Below, one piece after another: positions 50,358 through 60,576 of a stretch of 64,000 nucleotides of DNA; the stretch's first letter is position 1, and the number at the start of each line of letters is the position of its first letter. The position numbers were made by a program, and so were the translations under genes. The notes under the pieces were generated by a model. It saw nothing but the letters and a program-made list of their open reading frames with translations, searched no databases and was not told where the DNA came from. The stretch is from Exilibacterium tricleocarpae (GTDB lineage Bacteria; Pseudomonadota; Gammaproteobacteria; Pseudomonadales; Cellvibrionaceae), in NCBI RefSeq assembly GCF_007004655.1, contig NZ_ML660106.1:1-64000 (forward strand), written 5' to 3'.

Positions 50358-51200
50358 TCACTCATATACCACGTGGGCCGATACCCGCTGTTGCTGTTGC
50401 AGGCGGGTTTTCAACTTGCGCATATAGCCGCTGTCGGTAATCGGCCCGATATGCACCCGGTAGAGAGAATCGCCCGTCGCGCCCCGCTTTACCGTGACCG
50501 GCAAGGCGGTGAGTTTGGTCAGCCGCTGGCGCAGTGCCAGCGCCGCAGACTGGGAGCCGAAAGCCCCCGCCTGCAGAAACGGTTGTCTCACGGCATCTGA
50601 GGGTATTGCCGCCGCACTACCCGCGAGCTGCGGATCCGCTTCGAGCGCCACCACCTCGACCTTGGCAATACCCTGGTCGACAAAGCCGAGCTTGGCCGCC
50701 GCCGCATAGGTCAAATCGATGATGCGATCGCCGTGGAAAGGCCCGCGGTCATTGACACGCACCACGACGCTGCGGCCGTTTTCCAGATTTTTCACCTGCA
50801 CATAGGACGGGATCGGCAGTGATTTATGGGCGGCGGTCATCGCGTACATATCATAAGTCTCACCGTTGGCAGTGGTTCTGCCGTGAAACTTGGTGCCGTA
50901 CCAGGAGGCGATACCCGTTTGTCGAAAACCGTGGCTGCTTTTCAGTACATGATAGGTGTTTCCCAATACCGTGTAAGGGCTGCTGTTGCCGGCGCGGGTG
51001 CGGCGCTCGACCCGCGGCACCGCGTCTTTCACCCCGGAAACATCCACCGGTTGCGGCGGTCCGCCGTCCTTGGGTTCCGGCTTGGGAACTTGCAGAGGCG
51101 CACTGATACAACCGGACAGCGCCAGCACGCCGGCCAGCGCCAATAGGCGGATTGCCCGCGGCAGCGGCGCGGACACGGTCTTGTCTGTTTTCCTATTCAA
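50358..51200 (-). CDS. rlpA: septal ring lytic transglycosylase RlpA
   Basis: 280 aa lipoprotein. Lipobox LALSGC near residue 31; double-psi beta-barrel with GIASWYGTKFHGRTTANGE and VRVNDRGPFHGDRIIDLTYAAA; C-terminal SPOR domain (FLQAGAFGSQSAALALRQRL) that binds denuded septal glycan. RlpA cleaves naked glycan strands at the septum. ATG overlaps the mltB stop by 8 bp. Confidence 0.94.
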   Translation of the reverse strand: MNRKTDKTVSAPLPRAIRLLALAGVLALSGCISAPLQVPKPEPKDGGPPQPVDVSGVKDAVPRVERRTRAGNSSPYTVLGNTYHVLKSSHGFRQTGIASWYGTKFHGRTTANGETYDMYAMTAAHKSLPIPSYVQVKNLENGRSVVVRVNDRGPFHGDRIIDLTYAAAAKLGFVDQGIAKVEVVALEADPQLAGSAAAIPSDAVRQPFLQAGAFGSQSAALALRQRLTKLTALPVTVKRGATGDSLYRVHIGPITDSGYMRKLKTRLQQQQRVSAHVVYE

Positions 51201-52242
51201 TGATTGCAGCCACTTTTTCAGTCTGTGCTTTCACTCTTATCGCCTCACTGAGCTGATATACCGCCATCGCGTAGAGTCGGCTGCGGTTGTAGCGGGTGAT
51301 CACATAGAAGTTTTTCAACCCGATCCAGAACTCGGCGCCGTGTTCACCCTGCAGTTTCATAATCGTCGCCGGTTGCTCGGGATCGTGCTCGACGGTTGAA
51401 CTAAACCCCAACTGCGCCAGTTGCTGCACCGTATGGGTAGGTTTCAGGGATTGATTCACCGGCTCGCGATCATAGTCGCCGCTGATGCGCGCCCGCGCTA
51501 CCACCGCGGCGTCACTTTGCCAGCCGTGGCGCTTGAAATAATTGGCTACACTGCCGATGGCATCAGTGGTATTGGACCAGATATCGACAAACTTGTCATT
51601 GTCGAAATCCACCGCGTAGGCGCGATAGCTGGACGGCATAAACTGCCCGTACCCCATGGCACCGGCGTAGGACCCCTTTAACGCCAGCGGGTCCTGTTGC
51701 TGCTCGCGAGTCAACAGCAGGAAGTGCTTCAACTCCCTGGTGAAAAACGGCGACCGTTTGGGGTAATCAAAGGCCAGTGTCGAGAGCGCATCGATGACGC
51801 GGTAACTGCCGGTGTTGCGCCCGTAACGGGTCTCCACGCCGATAATCGCCACGACGATCTCCGGCGGCACGCCATAGCTGTCGTGGGCGCGCTCCAGTAC
51901 CGCGCGATTGTCGCGCCAGAACTGCACACCCTTGTCGATACGCGACGGGGTCAGAAAAATCGCGCGGTAGTCCTTCCAGGGTTTGGTCTTTTCCGCCGGC
52001 CGCGCAATGGCATCCAGGATCGCCTGTTTTTTCTGTGCCTGGCCGAAAATTCTGGTGAGGTCGGCGCTGTCGAAGTTGTGCTCTGTCGCCAGCTCTTCGA
52101 TCAACGCCCGGGCGCGGGGATGATCACCGTAATTTTCCGACGCCGCCACGGCGGAGGAAAAAAACCAACACGCCAATGCCAACATACCCGTTAAACCGCC
52201 GCCCCCGGCGCGCGCCACCCGCAAAGACAATAAATAAAACAC
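51193..52242 (-). CDS. mltB: membrane-bound lytic murein transglycosylase B
   Basis: 349 aa. N-terminal hydrophobic signal (LTGMLALACWFFSSAVA) with Ala rather than a classical lipobox, so attachment is uncertain. Catalytic Glu137 in VVAIIGVETRYGRNTG; AMGYGQFMPSSYR and DFDNDKFVDIW are family motifs. It cleaves peptidoglycan to anhydromuropeptides. In operon with rlpA (overlap) and 64 bp after rodA. Confidence 0.93.
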   Translation of the reverse strand: MFYLLSLRVARAGGGGLTGMLALACWFFSSAVAASENYGDHPRARALIEELATEHNFDSADLTRIFGQAQKKQAILDAIARPAEKTKPWKDYRAIFLTPSRIDKGVQFWRDNRAVLERAHDSYGVPPEIVVAIIGVETRYGRNTGSYRVIDALSTLAFDYPKRSPFFTRELKHFLLLTREQQQDPLALKGSYAGAMGYGQFMPSSYRAYAVDFDNDKFVDIWSNTTDAIGSVANYFKRHGWQSDAAVVARARISGDYDREPVNQSLKPTHTVQQLAQLGFSSTVEHDPEQPATIMKLQGEHGAEFWIGLKNFYVITRYNRSRLYAMAVYQLSEAIRVKAQTEKVAAIIE

Positions 52243-52306
52243 CAGTACAACTCCCCCCAGTCTGCTCCGTTATTTACCAAACTCCTTACAAATCCCGCTT
52301 CAGCCT

Positions 52307-53458
52307 TTATTGAGTCCCCCGGCGGCGTTCAGTTCCGATCGCCATCAGCAAGCCAAAGCCCATCATCATGGTGACAATCGAGGTGCCGCCGTGGCTGACC
52401 AGCGGCAGCGGCACCCCCACTACCGGCAGCATTCCGGCAACCATTCCCATATTGACGAACACGTAGACGAAAAACGTGATGGTCACGCTGCCGGCCAGCA
52501 GGCGACTGAACGTATCCTGCGCATTGAAGGCGATCGTCAAACCGCGCACGATGACCCACAGGTAAAGTGCCATCAGCACCAGCACACCGACCAGGCCGAA
52601 CTCCTCGGCCAGCACCGCGATGATAAAGTCCGTGTGCCCCTCGGGCAAAAAGTCCAGTTGCGACTGGGTGCCGTTGAGCCAGCCCTTGCCGTCGAGGCCG
52701 CCGGAGCCGATCGCTGTTTTTGACTGGATAATATTCCAGCCGGCCCCGAGTTTGTCCGCCTCCGGATTCAACAGGGTCAGAATACGCTGCTTCTGGTAAT
52801 CGCGCAGCACGAACTGCCACATCGGCCAGGAGCCGACCACCAGGGTGCCCAATGCGCCAAACATGTAACCCCAGGGCAGACCGGCGAAAAACAACACGAT
52901 CAGACCCGATGCGGCAATCAACAGGGAAGTGCCCAAATCCGGTTGCCGCATGATCAGCGCCGTGGGAATCAGGATCAGCATCAGCGTCCAGATCACGTGT
53001 TTGAACCGCGGCGGCAGAATGCGTTGCGCCAGGTAGGTGGCCACGGCGATGGGCACCGCCAGCTTGAGTATTTCCGAGGGTTGGAAACGGAAGCCCCCGA
53101 GGCTCAGCCAGCGCTGCGCGCCCTTGGCGCCGGTGCCGAAAAACAGCACCAGCACCAGCAGCCCGACACCGCCCAGATACAGCCAGGGGGCCCAGCGCTC
53201 CAGCACATGCATGCGCACCTGCGCCACGGTGAACATCATGCAGTAGGCTATGACAAAAAAGACCATCTGGCGCCGCAAATAATAGAGGTTCTGACCGCTG
53301 GCACTGTAGAGCACCACTAAGCCATAGCCGGTCAATAGCAGCAACGCCAGCAGTAGCGGCGGGTCGACATGAATACGCCGCCACAGCCCCAGGGGGCGGC
53401 GCAGATCGCTGCTGGCCTCGGGCATGCGGCGCAAAAAGTCCTGACCGGCCGGGCTCAA
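52307..53458 (-). CDS. rodA: rod-shape peptidoglycan glycosyltransferase RodA
   Basis: 383 aa SEDS-family polymerase with ten membrane segments. Motifs include GGFRFQPSEILKLAVP, RQPDLGTSLLI and the C-terminal VGVPLPLVSHGGTS. It works with PBP2 during cell elongation. The ATG overlaps the mrdA stop (4 bp). Ordinary length and composition. Confidence 0.96.
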   Translation of the reverse strand: MSPAGQDFLRRMPEASSDLRRPLGLWRRIHVDPPLLLALLLLTGYGLVVLYSASGQNLYYLRRQMVFFVIAYCMMFTVAQVRMHVLERWAPWLYLGGVGLLVLVLFFGTGAKGAQRWLSLGGFRFQPSEILKLAVPIAVATYLAQRILPPRFKHVIWTLMLILIPTALIMRQPDLGTSLLIAASGLIVLFFAGLPWGYMFGALGTLVVGSWPMWQFVLRDYQKQRILTLLNPEADKLGAGWNIIQSKTAIGSGGLDGKGWLNGTQSQLDFLPEGHTDFIIAVLAEEFGLVGVLVLMALYLWVIVRGLTIAFNAQDTFSRLLAGSVTITFFVYVFVNMGMVAGMLPVVGVPLPLVSHGGTSIVTMMMGFGLLMAIGTERRRGTQ

Positions 53459-55341
53459 TCCTCACCCTCCCGCACGCCCGCCAGTTCCCGGTTTTCCTGC
53501 GCCATAAAGGCATCGAACATATTGCGGGCGATAGGCGCTGCCGCGGCGGAACCGCTGCCGGCATTTTCCAGGATCACTGCGACGGCGATGGCCGGCGCTT
53601 CGTAGGGCGCAAAACCGACAAACAAGGCGTGGTCACGCTGGCGCTCGGCCACCGCGTCCTCGTCGTAGTCTTCGCCCTGCTTTATGCCCACCACCTGGGC
53701 GGTGCCGGTCTTGCCCGCCATAAGATATTTGGCGCCGCGGCCGATGCCCTGGGCCGTGCCGCGGGCGCTGTGCACCACATCTTTCATGGCGTTAAACACG
53801 TAGTCCCAGTGGGGGCTGTCAGCCACCGCGCCTTTTACCGCGCCGGGCACCACATCGATACCGTCCACCGCTTTGACCAGCCGCGGCGCCCGCCGCTCGC
53901 CGCGGGCGGCCAAGGTTGCCGTCATGGAGGCAAGCTGCAGCGGCGTGGTCAGCACATCGCCCTGGCCGAGGCCGACATTCAGGCTGTCGCCGGGAAACCA
54001 GTGCAGGCCGCGCGCACCGCGTTTCCACTGGCGCGACGGCCAGAGTCCGGCGCGCTCGCTGGGAATATCCACCCCGGTGCGCTGGCCGAGGCCGAATTCG
54101 CTGCCCACCTGGTGCATCAAATCGATGCCCATGCGGAAGGCGAGATCGTAGTAAAAAGTGTCGCAGGACTGTTGAATCGCCATATGCAAATCCACATGGC
54201 TGCCGTGGCCGTCGCGTTTCTTGCGCCAGGTCCAGTCGCGATAGAGCCGCTCTTCACCCTCGAGCTGATAGAAACCCGGATCGTTGATCCCAAATTCGGT
54301 ATCGATCACCTTGTGCTGCAGGCCGCCCAGACCCAACACCGGTTTGAGGGTGGAACCGGGCGGATACTGCCCCTGCAACGCGCGGTCAAACAGCGGCAGA
54401 TCGAGGGATTCATTCAACTCCCGGTAGTCTTTGTAACTGATGCCGGTAACAAACAGGTTGGGGTCGTAACTGGGGGTGCTGACCATGGCCAGGATACCGC
54501 CGCTGGCCACATCGATCGCCACCAGTGCCCCGCGGTTATCGCCGAGGGCCGCGAAGCCGGCCCGCTGCAACTCGATGTCCAGATGCAGGTTGAGATTTTT
54601 TCCGGGCCGGGGACTGGTTTGCTCCAGCACCCGCAGCACCCGCCCGCGGGCATTGGTCTCAACGTTTTGGTAGCCCACCTCACCCAAAAGCACCGATTCA
54701 TACTGTTTTTCCAGACCGATCTTGCCAATGATGTGGGTGCCGCTGTAGCGGCGATACTGGTCCTCGTCGAAAGCGCTCAATTCGCGGTCGCTGATACGAC
54801 CCACATAACCGACACTGTGGGCGAGCAGACTGCCGAGCGGATAGTGGCGCACCAGTTGCGCTTCCACCTCGACGCCCTCGAGTCGATACTCGTTGACGGC
54901 GATACGGGCGATTTCCTCCTCGTTGAGGCGATAGCGCAGGGGCACCGCCTCAAACGGCCGGCGCCGCTGCTTGAGGCGCTTGGCAAAATTCTCGCGCTCG
55001 CCGGGAGAGACTTCCACCAGCGATTGCAGCAACGCCAGGGTGGTATCGAGATCGGCTACCCGCTCCTTGACGATGGAGAGGGTATAGCTGGGCCGGTTAT
55101 CCGCCAGCAATACGCCGTTGCGATCGTAGATCAAACCCCGGATCGGCGGGATCGACTGCACGTGCACCCGATTGCGATCGGATTGGGTGGCGTAGTCCTG
55201 GTGATTGGTTACCTGCAGGTTGTAAAAACGGGCCACCAGCAACAGGGAGAGCCCCATGACCAATGCCGCGGCGACGACTAACCGGTAGGCGAAAATTCGC
55301 CCCTCCAGGGAGTGGTCTTTCAGGTGCAGAGGTTCTGGCAT
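53455..55341 (-). CDS. mrdA: penicillin-binding protein 2
   Basis: 628 aa transpeptidase of the elongasome. One N-terminal membrane helix (VVAAALVMGLSLLLVARFY, 21-40), a dimerisation domain (RNRVHVQSIPPIRGLIYDRNG), then the catalytic domain: Ser330 in STLK, SCDTFYYDLA and KTGTAQV. First gene of the mrdA-rodA-mltB-rlpA run; 223 bp (55342-55564) separate it from rlmH and probably carry a promoter, though none was clear. Confidence 0.96.
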   Translation of the reverse strand: MPEPLHLKDHSLEGRIFAYRLVVAAALVMGLSLLLVARFYNLQVTNHQDYATQSDRNRVHVQSIPPIRGLIYDRNGVLLADNRPSYTLSIVKERVADLDTTLALLQSLVEVSPGERENFAKRLKQRRRPFEAVPLRYRLNEEEIARIAVNEYRLEGVEVEAQLVRHYPLGSLLAHSVGYVGRISDRELSAFDEDQYRRYSGTHIIGKIGLEKQYESVLLGEVGYQNVETNARGRVLRVLEQTSPRPGKNLNLHLDIELQRAGFAALGDNRGALVAIDVASGGILAMVSTPSYDPNLFVTGISYKDYRELNESLDLPLFDRALQGQYPPGSTLKPVLGLGGLQHKVIDTEFGINDPGFYQLEGEERLYRDWTWRKKRDGHGSHVDLHMAIQQSCDTFYYDLAFRMGIDLMHQVGSEFGLGQRTGVDIPSERAGLWPSRQWKRGARGLHWFPGDSLNVGLGQGDVLTTPLQLASMTATLAARGERRAPRLVKAVDGIDVVPGAVKGAVADSPHWDYVFNAMKDVVHSARGTAQGIGRGAKYLMAGKTGTAQVVGIKQGEDYDEDAVAERQRDHALFVGFAPYEAPAIAVAVILENAGSGSAAAAPIARNMFDAFMAQENRELAGVREGED

Positions 55342-55564
55342 AGAGTAAAATATTTATCCCGGATGCGGGGTACCGGGCAGCATCATTTTTGTCAGCGTCC
55401 GTTTAATCGGCAAGACTGCGGTTATTTTAGCGACTTTTCAACCAATATGGCGAATATTATGGCGAACTGGTTAACGAACCTTCATTTGGCAAAGCTTTTC
55501 GATACAGCTTTCCGATAAACTCTGTTAACCAGGTTTCACAGCGCAGCGCGCCGTTTTTACCGCT

Positions 55565-56032
55565 TCACTTGTGATAGGGGTGATTTTGCAAAATAGTCCA
55601 AGCGCGGTACAACTGCTCGATCAGCAGCACCCGCACCAGCGGATGCGGCAGCGTCAGCGGCGACAGCGACCAACTCATATCCGCCCGCGCCAGGCAGGCC
55701 GGCGCCAGGCCGTCGGGCCCGCCAATCAGCAAACTGTAGTTATCTCCCTCCATACGCCAGCCCGCCAACTGCTCTGCCAACTGCGGCGTTGACCAGGCCC
55801 GGCCCCGCACGTCCAGGGCGATCACCCGATCCGCGGCCGCCACAGCGGCCAGCATCTGCTCGCCTTCCCGGGCGACCGCCTTGTGCACTGCAGCATTTTT
55901 GCCGCGCGTGCCCAACGGCAGCTCCACCAGCTCTACCGCCAGCTCGCGCGGCAGGCGGCGGGCATAGTCCTGGTAGCCCTGGGTCACCCAGGCCGGCATC
56001 TTGCCGCCGACGGCGAGGATTCTGATCCGCAT
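55565..56032 (-). CDS. rlmH: 23S rRNA pseudouridine-1915 N3-methyltransferase RlmH
   Basis: 155 aa SPOUT methyltransferase acting on the 70S ribosome. Motifs are [28 protein letters not shown] and [18 protein letters not shown], ending in the typical YHK. Its ATG shares one base with the rsfS stop (TGATG). Standard gammaproteobacterial order nadD-rsfS-rlmH-mrdA. Confidence 0.96.
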   Translation of the reverse strand: MRIRILAVGGKMPAWVTQGYQDYARRLPRELAVELVELPLGTRGKNAAVHKAVAREGEQMLAAVAAADRVIALDVRGRAWSTPQLAEQLAGWRMEGDNYSLLIGGPDGLAPACLARADMSWSLSPLTLPHPLVRVLLIEQLYRAWTILQNHPYHK

Positions 56033-56373
56033 CAGTCTTCGGCGCGGTGGCTCGGCTGCATCGACCAGAGCTTCTCAAGCTCATAGAACGTCCGGGTTGC
56101 GGGCAACATCACATGCAGCACAGTGTCGCCGAAATCGACCAACACCCATTCCGCCGCCTCCAGCCCCTCTACGCCGATCGGGCGAAACCCTTTTTCCTTG
56201 GCCTCGTCCACCACGTTAGAGGCCAGCGACTTGACATGGCGGTTGGAAGTGCCGCTGGCAATCACCAGGGTATCCATCACGTCGGTCAGCTCGCGCACAT
56301 CGAGGCGCACGATATCCTTGCCTTTGACATCTTCAAGGGCGTCAATAATGGTTTGATTCAATTCACTCGACAT
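56032..56373 (-). CDS. rsfS: ribosome silencing factor RsfS (possible internal start)
   Basis: 113 aa if translated from its own ATG at 56373, which follows AAAGAGAG at about 6 nt, so independent initiation is plausible. DUF143/RsfS motifs: [37 protein letters not shown] and YELEKLW. RsfS binds L14 and blocks subunit joining during starvation. Listed separately because the frame is open from nadD; the cell may make both a fused and a free form. Confidence 0.85.
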   Translation of the reverse strand: MSSELNQTIIDALEDVKGKDIVRLDVRELTDVMDTLVIASGTSNRHVKSLASNVVDEAKEKGFRPIGVEGLEAAEWVLVDFGDTVLHVMLPATRTFYELEKLWSMQPSHRAED

Positions 56374-57099
56374 AAGACTCTCTTTGCTGATTGCCGGACT
56401 GATAAGCGGGGGCGAGCGGCGCGCAGTGGCGCCCGCCCCGGGGTACAGCCCATGTTCACAAATATAGCGCCAGACGGGGTCTGGTAGTAGGTATTGGGGC
56501 GAGCTCCCGGCGACTATCTGCCGGCGGATATCCGTGCTCGAGATGGGCAGCAGGCTCAATTGCTCCACCACCACCAGGCCCGCCGCCTGGCTGCGGATCG
56601 CCGTGGCAGCGGCCAGGCGCCCGGCGACCAGCGCCGCCACCGGGCCGGTCGCGGGTAATTGCCAGCCGGGGCGGGCGGCGACCACCAGGTGGGCATAGTC
56701 GGTCAGTTCGCGCCAGCGGTGCCAGGTATCCAACTGCACCAGGGAGTCCATACCCAGGGTGAGGCACAGGGCCGTCTGCTCACCTAATTCGCGGCGCAGT
56801 TCCACCAGGGTGTCGATGGTATAGGAAGGGGTGCGGCGCCGCAGCTCCCGCTCGTCGACCGTCAGTTGGGGACAGTTTTCCACCGCCAGTCGCACCATGG
56901 CGGCCCGGTCCCGGCTGCTGCGCGCCGGGGATTGACGATGGGGTGGCAAGTGGCAGGGTACCAGCCGCATCTGATCGAGCTGCAAGTGTTGCTGCAGCTC
57001 AAGCGCGATACGCAGGTGGCCGATATGGATTGGATCGAAAGTACCCCCGAAGAGCCCGATTGCGCGGCGCCTAGTCACGGGACCATCCGGGGCATTCAC
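56032..57099 (-). CDS. nadD: nicotinate-nucleotide adenylyltransferase NadD in frame with RsfS
   Basis: One open frame joins NadD (codons 1 to about 242) to RsfS (last 113 codons) with no stop between; the joint reads [18 protein letters not shown] then KESL. NadD motifs: [15 protein letters not shown] at the start, [12 protein letters not shown] and [10 protein letters not shown]. It makes nicotinate adenine dinucleotide for NAD. GTG 57099 follows AAAGGAC at about 7 nt and is the best start; the frame extends to 57237 without support. In related species the two genes are separate. The last codons of nadD look unconserved, consistent with loss of a stop codon. Confidence 0.85.
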   Translation of the reverse strand: MNAPDGPVTRRRAIGLFGGTFDPIHIGHLRIALELQQHLQLDQMRLVPCHLPPHRQSPARSSRDRAAMVRLAVENCPQLTVDERELRRRTPSYTIDTLVELRRELGEQTALCLTLGMDSLVQLDTWHRWRELTDYAHLVVAARPGWQLPATGPVAALVAGRLAAATAIRSQAAGLVVVEQLSLLPISSTDIRRQIVAGSSPQYLLPDPVWRYICEHGLYPGAGATARRSPPLISPAISKESLMSSELNQTIIDALEDVKGKDIVRLDVRELTDVMDTLVIASGTSNRHVKSLASNVVDEAKEKGFRPIGVEGLEAAEWVLVDFGDTVLHVMLPATRTFYELEKLWSMQPSHRAED

Positions 57100-57252
57100 T
57101 GGAAGGTCCTTTCTGCCCGTCGCCCAGGCACCCTCCGCGGCATCCATGACAACAGCAAACCCCGCAGCACTGAGGGCAACAGCCGGGGCAAGACAGTGTC
57201 CGCTTGCCTGTGTTCGATCCTCGGCGCACGGCGGCACCGTGGTTATAGCAAT

Positions 57253-58509
57253 TCACTGGCGTATATGACCGTCGCCGAAGACAATCCATTTCTGCGATGT
57301 CAGCCCCTCAAGGCCGACCGGACCGCGGGCGTGGATCTTATCCGTGGAGATCCCGATTTCAGCGCCCAGGCCGTATTCGAAGCCATCGGCAAAGCGGGTC
57401 GAGGCATTGACCATCACGGAGCTGGAATCCACCTCGGCCAGGAAGCGGCGGGCACGACTGTAGTCCTCGGTCACTATGGCGTCGGTGTGCCGGGAGCCAT
57501 AGCGGTTGATGTGGGCGATGGCCGCCTCCAGGTCCGCTACCACTCTTATGGCCAGCACCGGCGCCAGATATTCCGTCGACCAGTCCGCCGCGGTGGCCTC
57601 CGCCACCTGTGGTAAAAGCTCTCGGGTGGCACTGCAACCACGCAGCTCAACACCTTTATCACCATAAGCCTGCACCAGCGGCGGCAGGCACTCAGCGGCC
57701 ACGGAGGCGGCCACCAGTAGTGTTTCCATGGCGTTGCAGACACCGTAGCGATGGGTCTTGGCGTTCAAGGCAATGGCATGGGCCTTGGCCAAATCGGCGG
57801 CATCATCGATATAGACGTGGCAAATACCGTCGAGGTGCTTGATAACCGATACCCTGGCGTCCCGGGCGATACGTTCGATCAGCCCCTTGCCGCCGCGCGG
57901 CACAATCACATCCACATACTCCGCCAGCGTTATAAGCTCTCCCACAGCCGCCCGATCGGTGGTCTCCACTACCTGTACGGCATCCGCCGGCAAATTCACC
58001 GCCTCCAGGCCCCGGGCGATACAGCCGGCAATAGCGCGGTTGGAGTTTATCGCCTCGCTACCGCCGCGCAGTATGGTGGCATTGCCGGATTTGAGGCACA
58101 GGCTCGCCGCATCGATGGTTACATTGGGGCGGGACTCATAAATAATGCCCACCACACCCAGGGGCACCCGCATTTTGCCCACCTGGATACCGCTGGGCCG
58201 ATAGCGCAGGTCGGTGACCTCACCACAGGGGTCTGGCAGGGCCGCCACCTGGCGCAGTCCCTCAATCATATCGTCGATACGCGCGGGGGTGAGTTCCAGT
58301 CGGTCCAGCAGCGCCGGCTCCAGACCATTGGCACGACCGCTCTCGAGGTCCTCGCCATTGGCCTGGCGCAACTGTTCGCGGGTGTTATCCAGTTGTTCGG
58401 CGATGGCCGCCAGGGCGTTGTTCTTGGTTTCGGTGGTAGCCGCCGCCATTGTGCTGGAGGCCTGGCGGGCGCGCTGGCCCAGGTCTGCCATATAGGCTTT
58501 TACACTCAT
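57253..58509 (-). CDS. proA: gamma-glutamyl phosphate reductase
   Basis: 418 aa from ATG 58509 ([11 protein letters not shown]); an upstream in-frame Met at 58542 is less likely. Second enzyme of proline biosynthesis, making glutamate-5-semialdehyde. Motifs: [28 protein letters not shown], catalytic Cys in [11 protein letters not shown] and [15 protein letters not shown]. proB is not in the window. proA is followed by 153 bp, then nadD. Confidence 0.96.
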   Translation of the reverse strand: MSVKAYMADLGQRARQASSTMAAATTETKNNALAAIAEQLDNTREQLRQANGEDLESGRANGLEPALLDRLELTPARIDDMIEGLRQVAALPDPCGEVTDLRYRPSGIQVGKMRVPLGVVGIIYESRPNVTIDAASLCLKSGNATILRGGSEAINSNRAIAGCIARGLEAVNLPADAVQVVETTDRAAVGELITLAEYVDVIVPRGGKGLIERIARDARVSVIKHLDGICHVYIDDAADLAKAHAIALNAKTHRYGVCNAMETLLVAASVAAECLPPLVQAYGDKGVELRGCSATRELLPQVAEATAADWSTEYLAPVLAIRVVADLEAAIAHINRYGSRHTDAIVTEDYSRARRFLAEVDSSSVMVNASTRFADGFEYGLGAEIGISTDKIHARGPVGLEGLTSQKWIVFGDGHIRQ

Positions 58510-58815
58510 ACTCGGTTCCCGAAAGCGGGTCAAAACGGACAAAAAAGACTGATAAGGGCAGCCATTATAACCGAATTGGGCTAGCGGATGCCCGGCTATA
58601 TATTCGCAGCAGTGGGGATTGCGGCGGGTCCGGCGCGGGGTCGGGCCGCTGAACCCACACTGTACTACCCCAGATCGGTTGGCAACGACCTAAATAGAGC
58701 TAATTCAACATTTCAGCTTTCATTCAGGTTGCGACCGCTATTCTGGCCCCACGATTAACCAATACCCTGTTACACAAGGCAACCTAGACCAGTTAAACGC
58801 AATGGAGTTGATATC

Positions 58816-59361
58816 ATGAAGACGTTAATGATCAGTACCCTAGCCGCTATCACCACAGTCCTGGCGACTGCCGCGACACCGGCACTGGCCCGTAACGATG
58901 CCCGCTTTGACTACGCCAAGGTTACCAATGTAACCCCGATCTACAAAACCATCGAGCACCGCCGGCCCGAGCGCCAGTGCTGGGTCGAAACCGTCAGCTA
59001 TGAGCGCCCCCGGGACGGCTACCGCTCCAATACCGGCACTATCGTCGGTGGTATCATCGGCGCGGCCATCGGCAACGAACTGGGCCACAAGAAGCGCAAC
59101 AAACAGGTGGGCGCAGTGGCCGGCGCGGTACTGGGCGCCTCCATCGGCCGCGATATCAGCAACCGCAAGTCCAACCGCGGCAGTATCACCGAATTTCGCG
59201 ATGAGGAGCGCTGCGAGGTCCGCCATACCGTCGAATACGAGGAAAAGGTTATCGGTTATGACATCACCTACCGCTACCACGGCATGACCTACCATACCCG
59301 TATGGATCGCGACCCCGGCAGGCGCCTCAAGGTAGCCGTCAAGGTCCGCCCGGTCTACTGA
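58816..59361 (+). CDS. glycine-zipper 2TM-domain envelope protein
   Basis: 181 aa. Signal peptide (AAITTVLATAATPALA), two glycine-zipper helices at about 75-115 (GTIVGGIIGAAIGNELGH; GAVAGAVLGASIGRDI) and a basic/aromatic C-terminal domain with a Cys pair (RQCWVETV, ERCEVRHTVEYEEKV). Such proteins are common envelope-stress factors of unclear mechanism. ATG follows AATGGAG. No gene lies in 58543-58815, which should hold its promoter. Confidence 0.85.
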   Translation: MKTLMISTLAAITTVLATAATPALARNDARFDYAKVTNVTPIYKTIEHRRPERQCWVETVSYERPRDGYRSNTGTIVGGIIGAAIGNELGHKKRNKQVGAVAGAVLGASIGRDISNRKSNRGSITEFRDEERCEVRHTVEYEEKVIGYDITYRYHGMTYHTRMDRDPGRRLKVAVKVRPVY

Positions 59362-59374
59362 GCGACGCAGAACA

Positions 59375-59391
59375 GGCGCCTTAAAGGCGCC
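59375..59391. terminator. short palindrome after the glycine-zipper gene
   Basis: GGCGCC-TTAAA-GGCGCC. Stem of 6 bp, no U-run on either strand, 14 bp after the stop. Could pause or end transcription, but weak. Confidence 0.35.
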
Positions 59392-59472
59392 ATCGCGGGT
59401 CGACAAGCGCGGATACCTGTGAGTTAATTTAGGACCGAAACCCAGGGTCAGAATCGACAGAGTAAGCCGACT

Positions 59473-59793
59473 ATGCGCAACACGACCGCCACCCCCCGCT
59501 TTTTAACCCTGGCGCTGGCCCTGCTGCTGGCGCTGGGGGGCCTGGTGGGCCCCACCAGCGCCGCGGCCAAATCCGGTGACTATCTGCGCAAGGACCTGCG
59601 CAAGGAACAGCAGGCCATCAGCCAGTCCCGCGCCGCAGCGCTGGTCAAACAGCGCTTTGGCGGCAAAGTACTCAAGGTCCAACGCAAGCAGTCGGGCGAT
59701 CGCCTGGTCTACCGGGTGAAGTTGCTGCAGGACTCCGGACGTGTCAGGCAAGTAACCGTCGATGCCAGAACCGGCGCCATTATCGGCGGCTGA
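59473..59793 (+). CDS. PepSY-domain periplasmic protein
   Basis: 106 aa. Signal peptide (LTLALALLLALGGLVGPTSAAA), then a PepSY-like domain: ISQSRAAALVKQRFGGKVLKV, RLVYRVKLLQDSGRVRQVTV and DARTGAIIGG. PepSY domains near sensor kinases often inhibit proteases or modulate signalling. It precedes the response-regulator gene by 53 bp in the same direction and is probably co-transcribed. Confidence 0.85.
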   Translation: MRNTTATPRFLTLALALLLALGGLVGPTSAAAKSGDYLRKDLRKEQQAISQSRAAALVKQRFGGKVLKVQRKQSGDRLVYRVKLLQDSGRVRQVTVDARTGAIIGG

Positions 59794-59846
59794 CCCTGGG
59801 AAAACACTCCACCAGCCCATCAAAACCAACAAGAAGGAACACTGAC

Positions 59847-60548
59847 GTGCGCTTACTGGTAGTTGAAGACGAAAGCCATATCCGCGAACAGTTGCAGAGC
59901 TTTCTGAGCGAGTTGGGCTATGTGGTGGACGCCGCCGCCGACGGCCGCGAGGGCCTCTACTGCGGCGAGGAATACCCCTACGACCTCGCCGTTATCGATA
60001 TCGGCCTGCCGGAGATCAACGGTATCGACCTGATTAGGCGCCTGCGCGAGTTGGGCAAATCACAGCCGATACTGATCCTGACCGCCCGCGGCAACTGGCA
60101 GGACAAGGTGGAGGGTCTGGAGGCCGGCGCCGACGACTACCTGGTAAAACCGTTTCACAACGAGGAGCTGCGGGCGCGGATCAACGCCCTGTTGCGCCGC
60201 TCGGCCGGCCACGCCACACCGCAACTGCGTTTCGGTCCCATCTGCCTGGATACCGCCGCCAAAACCGTGCAGATCAACGACGACCTGCTGGAACTGACCG
60301 GCTTCGAATACAACACCCTGGAGTACCTGATGCACCGGGCCGGGGAGGTGATCTCGAAAACGGAACTGACCGAGCACCTCTACGACCAGGACTTCGACCG
60401 CGACAGCAATGTTATCGAGGTATTTATCGGCCGGCTGCGCAAGAAGCTGGACCCTGGCGGCGATCTCAAACCCATCGCGACAGTGCGCGGCCAGGGTTAC
60501 CGCTTTACCCTGCCGGCCAGCACCGACCGGACCCCCGAGGTCACTTGA
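59847..60548 (+). CDS. PhoP-like OmpR-family response regulator
   Basis: 233 aa, start GTG 59847 after AAGGAA. Receiver domain with Glu7-Asp8, phospho-acceptor Asp51 (AVIDIGLPEING) and Lys in YLVKPFH. Winged-helix output reads LELTGFEYNTLEYLMHRAGEVISKTELTEHLY and VIEVFIGRLRKKL. Similar to PhoP of gammaproteobacteria; the regulated genes are unknown, the neighbouring PepSY gene may be one. Confidence 0.93.
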   Translation: MRLLVVEDESHIREQLQSFLSELGYVVDAAADGREGLYCGEEYPYDLAVIDIGLPEINGIDLIRRLRELGKSQPILILTARGNWQDKVEGLEAGADDYLVKPFHNEELRARINALLRRSAGHATPQLRFGPICLDTAAKTVQINDDLLELTGFEYNTLEYLMHRAGEVISKTELTEHLYDQDFDRDSNVIEVFIGRLRKKLDPGGDLKPIATVRGQGYRFTLPASTDRTPEVT

Positions 60549-60576
60549 ACCGGCACCCCGACCAACGTCCGCCGCC

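Noticed and set aside
53629-55281. 550-aa plus-strand open frame
   Set aside because: Antisense to mrdA, which has all PBP2 motifs; long shadows are expected in GC-rich DNA.
60409-60576. Upstream part of the PhoQ-like frame
   Set aside because: It overlaps the 3' end of the response-regulator gene; the membrane signal starts at GTG 60577.
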